Assembly (NCBI GenBank): GCA_030427885.1
Contig: JAUICM010000002.1
Span: 186,001 to 250,000, forward strand
From: Rhodothermia bacterium
GTDB lineage: Bacteria > Bacteroidota > Rhodothermia > Balneolales > Balneolaceae
DNA: 64,000 bases
Direction of reading: 5' to 3'
The stretch's first letter is position 1. Each line of letters starts with the position of its first letter. The notes beneath the pieces are model-generated. The model was not told the origin of the DNA and made no database searches. It was given only the letters and a program-made list of their open reading frames with translations. Position numbers and translations under genes: made by a program. Shown here in pieces: positions 20,407 through 28,969 of the stretch.

Positions 20407-22281
20407 TTAGAAGTTTACTCTGAAGTTTGCTAACTGAAGTATCTTTTCTTCACTCCATTCGTTTGGTTGCCACGCCCGAACATAGATCTTAGGCTCAGTA
20501 CCATTAAAATCGATAAGTAAGAATAAATATCCTTCATCCGAATAACCTGAGGAAGTATACGCCTGCCTCATTGCTACCCCATAAACACCGTTTTCCCCAT
20601 TCTTTTTCTTGATATCGAATGTAGTAAAACCCAGATGAATATCTCGCTGGGATCTGAAAATAGTTTCCTGACGATCCAGAAATTTTGTTTTCGTCATTTC
20701 TATATACTCAACGGCATTTTCATCACCGGCAAATTCTTTGGTGTCACTGTCATCTACCTTAAGTACACGCCCCACAATGATCACAGCTTCATCTGCAAAC
20801 ATCACACCCAGTTGCTCCAGATCTCTGGTCATATAGGCAGTCCGGTACTTTTCCACAAACTTGATGATCACCTGCCGTTTATCCCAGTCATCTCCAAAGG
20901 TAGATGCTCTTTTGAAATCATCGTATAAACCATCCATTATACCGAAATTCACATCTGTCATGGTTCCGCTTGAATCAAAATCCGGGATCAGATATTCCTT
21001 GCTTTGAATATTCAATGAAGGATAATGAGCGTTACTGGTAAGCTGTCTGAATTCCCACCCATCATATGTGTTATTGATATCACTGCGGCTCGAAAATTCT
21101 GAAATATCAAGATTATTGTATTTTTTAAGGGCAGCCAGCTTATCATCGAGAAATTTATCCTTTTCGAATTCTGTAACTCTGGTATTTTTATTAAAATAGT
21201 TCTCAAGAGATTCAAGCTGACCAGGTACCATTTTTTCAACATCTCCCGGATTTATTCTGGCCAGTTCATTCACATTCTCAACAACCTCTCCAATACTTGA
21301 TGTGTATTTCAACGAAAGGTTATCGTTCACTGGTGCAAGACCAAACTCTTCAGCTTTCTTCTTTGGCTTTTCCCGGAGATCGATGGTATGATCTCCCGGT
21401 ATGGTGAGCTTATTAACCAGATTCCAAAGTTCACCAACTTCTTTCATTTCATTTCTATATTCATAATATGCGTACTTAACCCGTACTTTTACTGAAGGAA
21501 ACTGAACACTTGAACCTAACAGTACGATCGAAGCAGTACCATCGATCGTCTTAGCAGAAACATTATTATTACCGTCCCAGAATTCAAAGTCCAGTGTCTT
21601 GGCTGGTTTTCCATCAACAGTGATACCCAAAACGATCACTCTTTTCTTATCGGACTCCATTTTATCACTTATCACCTCGAAACGGGCACTGTTCATGATA
21701 TTCGAGATCTTATCACCGATCTCCAATCCCAGATTAAGACCTCTATGCTCAACTTTTGCCACTGGAATAGAGTTCAACAGAATACTTGAGAAGTAGTAAT
21801 ACTTCAGAGCATGGGCGTAGTTGCCTTCCCCTTCATACCTTTCAGCTTTATCGTACATGTCTTTAACTAATTGCTTACGGTAGTTAAAGATCGACTCTAC
21901 GGAACTTTTTTCAATGTATTTAAGCACATAGATACCACAATCTCTGGGCTCTTTCTCATCCTTAAGGTCATTCAAAGAAGCTGAAGCATATGTTTTAATA
22001 ACATTCTCAACTTTTCTTTCATACTCTACATTATTTGCATCACCATCAATCTTCTGGAAAGATCTGAAGTCACTGGATACTTTTACAGAGATCGAACTCA
22101 GTAAACGGGTTGTAGCATACTCTTCTGCTTCCTGCTGGTTCTGACTGCACGCTTCCCCGTAGTAATAGTTCTCAGCATTATCTAATACCTTATTAATATT
22201 TGGATTAAGCTGAGCATTAACTGTGGTAGATAAGAGAGCAATTACAAAAACTGATATATAGAAAATTATTCTATGAGCCAT
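20407..22281 (-). CDS. Exported protein with LPP20-like N-terminal part and NTF2-like C-terminal part
   Basis: A 624-residue protein with a signal peptide (ends TVNAQ). The N-terminal part (about 25-180: repeated helix/strand with AEEYATTRLLSSISVKVSS and ALKYYYFSS) resembles the LPP20/FlgO-like group of envelope proteins. A middle beta-rich region follows (about 190-300). A C-terminal segment (about 490-615) has the look of an NTF2/SnoaL-like fold (KFVEKYRTAYMTRDLEQLGVMFADEAVIIVG). It lies 11 bases after the transglutaminase-like gene and 34 before the PEGA gene. No catalytic motif is evident. The LPP20-like features are shared with the divergent genes at 24025 and 24648, suggesting a common envelope process. 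Confidence 0.7.
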   Translation of the reverse strand: MAHRIIFYISVFVIALLSTTVNAQLNPNINKVLDNAENYYYGEACSQNQQEAEEYATTRLLSSISVKVSSDFRSFQKIDGDANNVEYERKVENVIKTYASASLNDLKDEKEPRDCGIYVLKYIEKSSVESIFNYRKQLVKDMYDKAERYEGEGNYAHALKYYYFSSILLNSIPVAKVEHRGLNLGLEIGDKISNIMNSARFEVISDKMESDKKRVIVLGITVDGKPAKTLDFEFWDGNNNVSAKTIDGTASIVLLGSSVQFPSVKVRVKYAYYEYRNEMKEVGELWNLVNKLTIPGDHTIDLREKPKKKAEEFGLAPVNDNLSLKYTSSIGEVVENVNELARINPGDVEKMVPGQLESLENYFNKNTRVTEFEKDKFLDDKLAALKKYNNLDISEFSSRSDINNTYDGWEFRQLTSNAHYPSLNIQSKEYLIPDFDSSGTMTDVNFGIMDGLYDDFKRASTFGDDWDKRQVIIKFVEKYRTAYMTRDLEQLGVMFADEAVIIVGRVLKVDDSDTKEFAGDENAVEYIEMTKTKFLDRQETIFRSQRDIHLGFTTFDIKKKNGENGVYGVAMRQAYTSSGYSDEGYLFLLIDFNGTEPKIYVRAWQPNEWSEEKILQLANFRVNF

Positions 22282-22292
22282 ACTTATGATAT

Positions 22293-23855
22293 TTAATTCG
22301 GTAACCCAATTATTTTGGGTTTTTCATTGCGATAGTTAGTCATCGTGAGCCCTGCCGGGGCATTGATGTATGTTGGATCGGCAACAGTAAATTTCTTACC
22401 CTTATACATATGGAAATCGCCTTCCACAGGATCATTGAAATGTACTGCAACTGCCAGATGTCTGGAATACCTCAGACCAACTACTTCCAGTCCCAGTAAT
22501 TCCCTTACCAGTGTCGCGAATATAATAGACCTGTCGTCACAATCTGAATACTGGTAAAATAACGTCTCGTCCGGGGTCATATATTTTTCCCGGTCAAAAT
22601 TGTCCTGATCAGTCTTATACTCAAAAGAGGTTTGAACCAATCTTAACAAAAAATTCACCCCATCTTCTTCACTCATTTCGCTAACAACGGGTTTGAGTGC
22701 AGAATACATTTCTTTTTTGGTTCGTTCCGAAAATGAAGCGGTAAAAAACACTTCCAGATCAGTCAGGGGATAGTACTCAAAATAAGCCACTACTTCTTTG
22801 TTAACAGATACCGGAAGATTATAGGTTTTGCCTTTATAATTGAATGTAAGCTTCTTTTTGATCGTGTTGTTTGCATCCACAAACTCAGGGTACGAATCAA
22901 TTGTAAGATCCAGTTTCTTTACCTGTGCCTCATGTTTACCTGAATAGGTAAAAATACTGGTCGGCGTTTGCTTCTCATCATTGAAATTGATCGGGAAATA
23001 TTTACTGCCATCAAGGGTATAATACTGTGTATTGAAAATATTATTGGAAACAGTAAACAGATCGTACACTCCATTTTGATCATAGCCGACTTTCACTTCA
23101 TATCCGGCTTTGGTAAGCAGGAACCAGTTCATCATCCGAACTACATTGAGGTTGGCTCTGCCAAAAATACTCTTCGAGATATCGTTAACCAGTAGTACAT
23201 AGCCCCAGTCGTTGAGCCCAAGATCTGATTTCAGCTTCAAGGTGTACTCAACAAACTTAGTATGATTCACACTACTAACATCGTCCCAGAACTTTGCGAT
23301 CTTCTTGTTATCTACAGTTCCGTTTCTGTAATCCGAAGGGTTGATCTTTCCTCTGATCATCGCCGGATACATGATCTCGATCGGATCTGAGAAGAATTCG
23401 AATTTTATCTTTTGAGCTTCAATATTCTCAAAAAGCATGTTAGCCGCCGTTGCATCAGGTTTTGATATCACAGGCTTTGGAGGAGGAGGCAGTTCGATGG
23501 GAGTCAGGTCAAGCTCCACGTTCATATCGGTATTTACCTTATCCTCTATCACTTTATCTTCCGGGGCCTCATTATCAACTTTTGGTTTGGGTGGAGGTGG
23601 CGGAGGGGTGAATTCGGGTATATCTTCCGGCTTTTTATCTTCATAGAGATCTGAACCCAGGTTAACTCCTACTTCTTCCCAGGTCTTATTGAGCATCTCA
23701 ATAAACTCCTGATCGAATTTATCTTTGTATGCCTGAAATTCATTTTGTTGCTGCTTCTTCCATTCTTCAAAATCTTGTGCAGCAAGAGGTTGACACAGTA
23801 CTATAGCAATAGCAACTGCCCAAATAAACCGGAAGCTAAAGATTGATTGTTTCAT
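22293..23855 (-). CDS. Exported transglutaminase-like (papain-fold) protein
   Basis: A 520-residue protein starting at the ATG at 23855, chosen over an ATG eight codons upstream because AGGGG (23860-23864) precedes it and a good signal peptide (ends PLAAQ) follows at once. A low-complexity proline-rich stretch (about 80-150, PPPPPPKPK) separates the N-terminal part from a C-terminal transglutaminase-like core. The core has CDDRS (Cys439), histidines in SRHLAVAVHF (466 and 472) and VADPTY (Asp493), the expected Cys-His-Asp triad. The family includes peptidases and cross-linkers, and the substrate is unknown. It is the first gene of the minus-strand operon that ends with the giant surface protein, so processing of that protein or its anchor is a reasonable guess. 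Confidence 0.8.
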   Translation of the reverse strand: MKQSIFSFRFIWAVAIAIVLCQPLAAQDFEEWKKQQQNEFQAYKDKFDQEFIEMLNKTWEEVGVNLGSDLYEDKKPEDIPEFTPPPPPPKPKVDNEAPEDKVIEDKVNTDMNVELDLTPIELPPPPKPVISKPDATAANMLFENIEAQKIKFEFFSDPIEIMYPAMIRGKINPSDYRNGTVDNKKIAKFWDDVSSVNHTKFVEYTLKLKSDLGLNDWGYVLLVNDISKSIFGRANLNVVRMMNWFLLTKAGYEVKVGYDQNGVYDLFTVSNNIFNTQYYTLDGSKYFPINFNDEKQTPTSIFTYSGKHEAQVKKLDLTIDSYPEFVDANNTIKKKLTFNYKGKTYNLPVSVNKEVVAYFEYYPLTDLEVFFTASFSERTKKEMYSALKPVVSEMSEEDGVNFLLRLVQTSFEYKTDQDNFDREKYMTPDETLFYQYSDCDDRSIIFATLVRELLGLEVVGLRYSRHLAVAVHFNDPVEGDFHMYKGKKFTVADPTYINAPAGLTMTNYRNEKPKIIGLPN

Positions 23856-24024
23856 TATACCCCTACGAAACATTAACACTTATTAAGACAATCAGTCCAG
23901 AAAGCTGTTTCCTGACCGATTTTGGCACCCTAGTATAACGAGATTAACTTATACTTAAAATTTGTCTTATTACTTTTTTTAAAATATAATTCGACTACAC
24001 CAAAAATCAAATTACTCAAGACAT
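23856..24024. promoter_or_regulatory. Divergent intergenic promoter region
   Basis: These 169 bases lie between the divergent starts at 23855 (-) and 24025 (+) and must hold the promoters of both transcription units. A run around 23930-23990 is AT-rich (TATAACG, ACTTATACTTAAAATTTG). I cannot place individual elements with confidence. Confidence 0.4.
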
Positions 24025-24651
24025 ATGAAACATATAAAATATAGTATTTACGCTTTTTCAATACTGTTAGTAACAGTCGGGTGCGGGGGTTCTGGAAATA
24101 CGGTAGATGACTCGGGTTACATGCCGCAAATGACCAACGATCAACTCATAAGATCTAATGAACTTGTTGATGGAGCTCCAATCTGGATAACCATGCCTCC
24201 TACAGATGATGAAAATTATCTTTATTCAGTAGGCCAGCAGACAGGTTCTTCTTTTACACAGCAAGCAACCATTATGACTGCAGAGAACGCTGCACGTCAG
24301 GCTATGGCTCAAAAACTGGAAACTAAAGTACAGGCTTTACAGAAAAGCTTTATGGAAACTGTGACCAGCGCTGACCGACAGAACTATGACGCGACTTTTA
24401 CTAACGTAAACAAGCAAACTGCTGATCAGGCACTACAGGGAACAAGTCCTGCACGTACCAGATGCATTCCAATGAATAATGAAAGTGGTAATGTTAATGA
24501 GCGTTGCTACGTACTTATGAGAATGCCTGTTGGTCCTGCCAAAACAGCTTATGAAAATGCTTTATCCAGAGATGAAGAACTTTACGTGAAATTCAAAGCT
24601 TCTAAAGCTTATCAGGAACTTCAGGAAGAGTTTTCAACAGCTGGACAATGA
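24025..24651 (+). CDS. LPP20-family lipoprotein
   Basis: A 208-residue protein with a lipoprotein signal (VGC, lipidated Cys20; the -3 residue is Thr, slightly atypical). The mature part has the LPP20-like pattern: P.W....P..D...LYSVG, then a long helix of AENAARQAMAQKLETKV, then a (C)YVLMRMP strand. Two further cysteines (in TRCIP and ERCYV) may form a disulfide. LPP20-like proteins are outer-membrane-associated envelope lipoproteins of uncertain function. It overlaps the next gene by 4 bases (ATGA), so the two are co-translated. Confidence 0.75.
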   Translation: MKHIKYSIYAFSILLVTVGCGGSGNTVDDSGYMPQMTNDQLIRSNELVDGAPIWITMPPTDDENYLYSVGQQTGSSFTQQATIMTAENAARQAMAQKLETKVQALQKSFMETVTSADRQNYDATFTNVNKQTADQALQGTSPARTRCIPMNNESGNVNERCYVLMRMPVGPAKTAYENALSRDEELYVKFKASKAYQELQEEFSTAGQ

Positions 24652-25379
24652 GAAAGCACTTAGTTATTGTTTTTTCTTTAATGCTCTGTGATGTTTCGAT
24701 GTCACAGAGCATTTTTTCTTTTGGGGAACAGGGTACACCAGACTATACTATTTCTAAGGATTATGTACACGGAATCGGCATATACTCCTATAATGAAGCG
24801 GTACGCGATACATCTATAAAAAGAGCCTGCAACAATTCACTTCAAAGTCTGAACTCCAATTCTTTCATCTCTGTATTTATTGAGATCTTCAGGCAGAATG
24901 GACAGAAGTATTATGAATTTCCTGAACTCAGTGTAAAAGATTCGAAGTTTGAAGAGGCAGACAGCTCCATTATTGTTGAAACTGATATTTACGATGGCAA
25001 CTTGTATTGCTTTACAAGTGATAACAGAACAGCAGCAAACTATCTTTCGGGCTTACCTGAACTTGACCAGCTTAAAACTTCTGCAGTTCAGGTTGGAGAT
25101 GTCTGGTATGCTGCCGGGGTTAGTAAAGAAATCAGGCATAACAAAAACAGATCCTGGCTTCTTTCAAAAAATGAAGCGGTGAAAAGACTCTCAAAAACGA
25201 TCAGTACAATCATTCAAAACCGAAGAGTCACTATCGGAAAAGACGTTATGGAAATGACCTATTTCAAAACAAATGTGATCTTCGAAAATCTGGTTGTTGT
25301 GAAAAGATTTATTGCCGAAGATAATTATATCTCCATTATTGCTATCCGGGAACAAGACATCTCTTCGTTTACAAACTAA
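24648..25379 (+). CDS. Exported LPP20-like protein of unknown function
   Basis: A 243-residue protein with a signal peptide (MRKHLVIVFSLMLCDVSMSQ). It repeats the LPP20-like arrangement: a strand ending HGIGIYSYNEA followed by a helix (about 35-75), then WYAAGVS...LLSKNEAVKRLSKTIS (about 155-190). The second half looks like a duplicated version of the first. It starts inside the stop of the lipoprotein gene (ATGA overlap) and ends in a strong bidirectional terminator. No enzyme motif is visible. Confidence 0.65.
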   Translation: MRKHLVIVFSLMLCDVSMSQSIFSFGEQGTPDYTISKDYVHGIGIYSYNEAVRDTSIKRACNNSLQSLNSNSFISVFIEIFRQNGQKYYEFPELSVKDSKFEEADSSIIVETDIYDGNLYCFTSDNRTAANYLSGLPELDQLKTSAVQVGDVWYAAGVSKEIRHNKNRSWLLSKNEAVKRLSKTISTIIQNRRVTIGKDVMEMTYFKTNVIFENLVVVKRFIAEDNYISIIAIREQDISSFTN

Positions 25380-25382
25380 TCC

Positions 25383-25409
25383 AAAAGCTCATTTTTAAAG
25401 TGAGCTTTT
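25383..25409. terminator. Bidirectional terminator
   Basis: Perfect 9-bp inverted repeat AAAAGCTCA/TGAGCTTTT with a 9-base loop. It serves both the + gene ending at 25379 and the - gene ending at 25395, whose last codons fall inside the stem. A and T runs on the two sides give U-tracts in both directions. Confidence 0.85.
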
Positions 25410-26663
25410 AATCTTCTGAAACTGATCAGTGTCAATTTTTCCGGCTTTTAACCTAGGATTACTCGTGGCCTGACTTAGTAGTTGTCGTCGTTTTTCCAGG
25501 GTAAGTCCGTTCCACTCCATCCTTCCTTCTTCTCTGCTGATATTGATTCTTCCGAGGTAATTTACACTTTGGTAGGGATCCAGCCCCGCCAGATAGGTAT
25601 ACACTACTGCCCATTTATCTGCATCTATCTCATAAGCTTCAAGCCGGTCTTTATGGACGTAATCATATACCTCGTCTGCCCACATACTTAATTCCTGATC
25701 AATATTATCGTACCTCTCATCCGCTTCGAAAGTGGCATCCATTTCTGCAAAAGCATCATCCGCACGGATTTTAGTTCCCCTGGCTTTATACTCCACCATT
25801 CCATGGCTAAATATCAGATGAGCCAGTTCGTGTCCCAAAAAATGGGCTAATTCTGATTCATTTCGCATTTCCTTAATAGCGCCTTTTGAAATGAAGATGT
25901 AGTTCCCAGGCAGCGAGTATCCAACCACTTCATCTGTATCCAGGATAAAAGCATGTGCCTCCAGATCTGGTTTATGGCTGAACTCAACGATCAGTGCCAG
26001 CATCAGATCCAAATATTTTTGCGCTTCATAGTTTTCGACCAGTCCCTCCTGGGCCACTACCGACGCAACCGCATATCCTATCTGATCGATCGCTGGATCA
26101 GCATAAGGCAGAAAGATCGCCGACGGGTACAGCAACCTTTGACGATCCACTACTCTAAGATCAACAGCTCGTCCGGACCGGAATCGCAGATACTCATTAA
26201 CCGTAAATGGATCGATCATAAACCTATCGAGGTCCACATTACCCGCTATGTTCTTTGACTCCCGGTATTTTTTGGCGAAACCTTTAACAGCAGCAGCCAC
26301 CTGCGCCGGAGACGCTGATAGCTCGTTCTCATTGCCAGAACTTTCATCCCCGGAGATCTGGGCAAACATTAAATTCATTCTTCTTTTTAGAGAATCAGAC
26401 TGAAGTGCATCATCTTTTAATTGTTTCTCACCAAGAGCATATTTCGGGATCCAGCCTGCTTTGGCCTGATACTTCACAAATTCCCAATATCCTTGTGTTG
26501 AATCCACCTGAACTTCATTATTCATATACAGACGAAGGATCATATCGTAAAACCCTCCAGGACCTTCTCTCATGTCCACGGTTTGATTGGTGTATTTAAC
26601 CTGCGCTTGTACCTGAATAACGGCCAGACTTATAAACAGAATGAAAAAGCTTTTTTTGATCAT
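25395..26663 (-). CDS. Secreted M48-family metalloprotease with N-terminal SH3 domain
   Basis: The start is placed at the ATG at 26663, 16 codons inside the longest frame, because it directly begins a signal peptide (MIKKSFFILFISLAVIQVQAQ) and avoids overlap with the upstream gene. The protein is 422 residues. A bacterial SH3 domain follows the signal (VDMREGPGGFYDMILRLY...GYWEFVK...GWIPK). The M48 core has HELAH (residues 278-282 of this form) and a downstream E-I-D-A-D segment that supplies the third zinc ligand. Known relatives act in the periplasm on misfolded or outer-membrane proteins. The gene starts 10 bases after the cyclase gene, so the two are very likely co-transcribed. Confidence 0.85.
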   Translation of the reverse strand: MIKKSFFILFISLAVIQVQAQVKYTNQTVDMREGPGGFYDMILRLYMNNEVQVDSTQGYWEFVKYQAKAGWIPKYALGEKQLKDDALQSDSLKRRMNLMFAQISGDESSGNENELSASPAQVAAAVKGFAKKYRESKNIAGNVDLDRFMIDPFTVNEYLRFRSGRAVDLRVVDRQRLLYPSAIFLPYADPAIDQIGYAVASVVAQEGLVENYEAQKYLDLMLALIVEFSHKPDLEAHAFILDTDEVVGYSLPGNYIFISKGAIKEMRNESELAHFLGHELAHLIFSHGMVEYKARGTKIRADDAFAEMDATFEADERYDNIDQELSMWADEVYDYVHKDRLEAYEIDADKWAVVYTYLAGLDPYQSVNYLGRINISREEGRMEWNGLTLEKRRQLLSQATSNPRLKAGKIDTDQFQKIKSSL

Positions 26664-26673
26664 CTTAGTTAGT

Positions 26674-28851
26674 CTATTTTGATATTTGTTCGTGAACCCC
26701 ATCCCATTCATCCAGTGGCGGGAAGGCCTGATAATGTGCGATTTTCTTTAGATACCCCTGCACCAGATCATCATCTCCATATTTTTTCTCAAAAGCAAGA
26801 AAGGCAGTGGCAGCCTCATCAAATTCGCCATTGTAATACAACTCCAATGCAGCTTCATATTCCCCGATCCATTCTTCCATATCCTCCCGGACTTCCATTC
26901 CCTTTCTCTTCTCATCCAATAGCTCGAAGATAGTAACCGGGATCTCTTTTCCTTTAACTCTGATCTTTCCTGCTTCCCTCGTGTAAAACTGATCTTTTAT
27001 CTTTTCATGGGTAAACTCAGACATCAATATTTTCGTCCCAAATTCTTTATTGGCAGGTTCCAGTCTGGCTGCCAGATTTACCTGATCCCCAAGCACGGTA
27101 TAATCGAATCGCTCTCCGGATCCCATATTCCCAACAACCACTTCACCGGTATTGATCCCAAAACGTACTCCAGGGGTTGGTTTCCCTTCTTCTTTCCATT
27201 TCTTCTGAAGAACACTGAGACTCTTCCTCATCTCCAGTATACATTTACAAGCGTGATACGCATGGTTGTCGTTATCGAGAGGAGCTCCCCAGAAAGCCAT
27301 GATCGCATCACCGATATATTTATCCAGGGTTCCCTGATTTCGAAAAACCACATTGGTCATTTCTGTGAGATATTCATTCAAAAAAGTAACCAGGTCCTGT
27401 GGGTCATACTTCTCGGATATCGAGGTGAAGCCTTCCAGATCTGAAAAAATGATGGTAAGCTCTTTCTTCTGGCCTCCCAGTTTCAATAATCCCGGGTTAT
27501 CGGTGATCTTATCCACCAACTCTTTTTGAACATACATTCCAAAAGCGCTCCGGATCTGTTTTTTCTCAATTCCCTCGGTAACATATTTTACTACAAACCC
27601 AATTCCGACTGTTATCGAAAGCATTACAAAACTTTCAGCTGTTGGTATCCAGATCCGGTAGGCACTGAACAAATACAAGCCTCCTGCAGATACTAAAAAC
27701 AGAACTGCTATCGTAACCGGGATATTCAATTGATAAGGACGGAAGAAAACCAGTGAACTCAGTATAACGATCAATAAAACCAAAACCAGTCGGTATCCCA
27801 ACGATTGGCTTCCAACTATGGTGATAAAATCTCCGTCAATGAAATTCTGCAATGCTGTGGCATGAATTTCCACCCCCGGAAAAGGCTCGTAAGGACTCAT
27901 GGGGGTTGACTTGATATCCGATAGTCCTGCAGCATTGGCCCCGATCATCACTACTTTTCCTTTTACATCGATCAGATCTCCTTCAGGCTCCACACCTGTC
28001 TGGGCAAATTGGATGGCGTTCCTTAACACTGATACAAATGAGTAATTCGGAAATGTTCCGCCTTCCAATCCCCCTCCTCCACTGGAATACCAATTCACCA
28101 GATATTTCCCTTCCTCATTGAACCGGATCTCCTCCTCTCCGATCAGAACTTTGTTTTCTTCTACAGTAACTGAATCATCTTTATGTTCAGGAAGGGCCAG
28201 ATAAGTAGCCATAGATAAGGATGGCAGAAATCTTTTTCCCCCAAGATCAAAAAAGAGGGGCAGATTACGGATCAGGGTTTCATTGCCAGCGAGGATACTT
28301 ACTGATCCCAGCGCCCGCGAAGCTTCCAGAAATGCAGGGACAGGCAAATTACTTACCGAAAAGGTTCCTTCCAGATCAAGTCCGGGAATTTCATAAGTAA
28401 ATCTATCTGGAAGATCTGTTTCTGCGATCTCCGACGGATTTGAATATCCAACCATTACCGCGTTGCCATAAGTCTGCATAGAAACCTCCAGAGCCTGATC
28501 ACTGGTAGCTCCCTGAAATCCGGTGCGATCAAAGTCAGGCTGATCCATGATAATATCATAAACGATGAGGCTCGCGCCTTTTGAGGAAAGGTAGTTGTGA
28601 AGATAGCTATATACTTCCCTCGGCCAGGGCCAATAGATCCCAAAATCCGAACGCATTTTATCCAGGCTTTGCTCATCGATCATGATGAGCGCCACATCAT
28701 TCTCAGGCAGATCTCGCTGAAAGGTCCTGAATTTTATGTCCAGAAGGGTTTCTTCAACCGGCCTGAATACCGACAAGCTATTCAGTACCAAAAAGATCAG
28801 AAGGGTAATTGTTAAAACCCCTGAAAACAGCCTTGTTTTTTTATTCCCCAA
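26674..28851 (-). CDS. CHASE2-domain adenylate/guanylate cyclase
   Basis: A 725-residue integral membrane protein. Order: one N-terminal transmembrane helix (about 8-28); a large extracytoplasmic CHASE2 sensor domain (about 30-350, with ALIMIDEQSL and WPWPREVY); three transmembrane helices (about 355-430); and a cytoplasmic class III nucleotide cyclase domain (about 460-640). The cyclase shows the metal-binding aspartates in IIFSDLEGFTS and GDAIMAFWG and the transition-state pair in GDQVNLAARLE, so it should be active. A short helical tail (TPR-like) follows. No ATG is usable. The start is TTG preceded by AGGGCAGACCA. The product, cAMP or cGMP, cannot be fixed from sequence. Confidence 0.88.
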   Translation of the reverse strand: MGNKKTRLFSGVLTITLLIFLVLNSLSVFRPVEETLLDIKFRTFQRDLPENDVALIMIDEQSLDKMRSDFGIYWPWPREVYSYLHNYLSSKGASLIVYDIIMDQPDFDRTGFQGATSDQALEVSMQTYGNAVMVGYSNPSEIAETDLPDRFTYEIPGLDLEGTFSVSNLPVPAFLEASRALGSVSILAGNETLIRNLPLFFDLGGKRFLPSLSMATYLALPEHKDDSVTVEENKVLIGEEEIRFNEEGKYLVNWYSSGGGGLEGGTFPNYSFVSVLRNAIQFAQTGVEPEGDLIDVKGKVVMIGANAAGLSDIKSTPMSPYEPFPGVEIHATALQNFIDGDFITIVGSQSLGYRLVLVLLIVILSSLVFFRPYQLNIPVTIAVLFLVSAGGLYLFSAYRIWIPTAESFVMLSITVGIGFVVKYVTEGIEKKQIRSAFGMYVQKELVDKITDNPGLLKLGGQKKELTIIFSDLEGFTSISEKYDPQDLVTFLNEYLTEMTNVVFRNQGTLDKYIGDAIMAFWGAPLDNDNHAYHACKCILEMRKSLSVLQKKWKEEGKPTPGVRFGINTGEVVVGNMGSGERFDYTVLGDQVNLAARLEPANKEFGTKILMSEFTHEKIKDQFYTREAGKIRVKGKEIPVTIFELLDEKRKGMEVREDMEEWIGEYEAALELYYNGEFDEAATAFLAFEKKYGDDDLVQGYLKKIAHYQAFPPLDEWDGVHEQISK

Positions 28852-28913
28852 TGGTCTGCCCTGTTTTATACCGTAGTTAGTTTCACAGGAATATACACCA
28901 ATGGCCTAAATAC

Positions 28914-28947
28914 ACAAAAAGCCCCTTAGATCTTAATAAAGGAGCTT
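28914..28947 (-). terminator. Rho-independent terminator of the phosphatase gene
   Basis: On the minus strand AAGCTCCTT pairs with AAGGGGCTT (9 bp, one G-U) around an 11-base loop, followed by TTTTTGTGTATTT. It lies about 20 bases beyond the stop of the phosphatase gene. Confidence 0.8.
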
Positions 28948-28969
28948 CTTGTTCTTCTCAGATAGCTGC

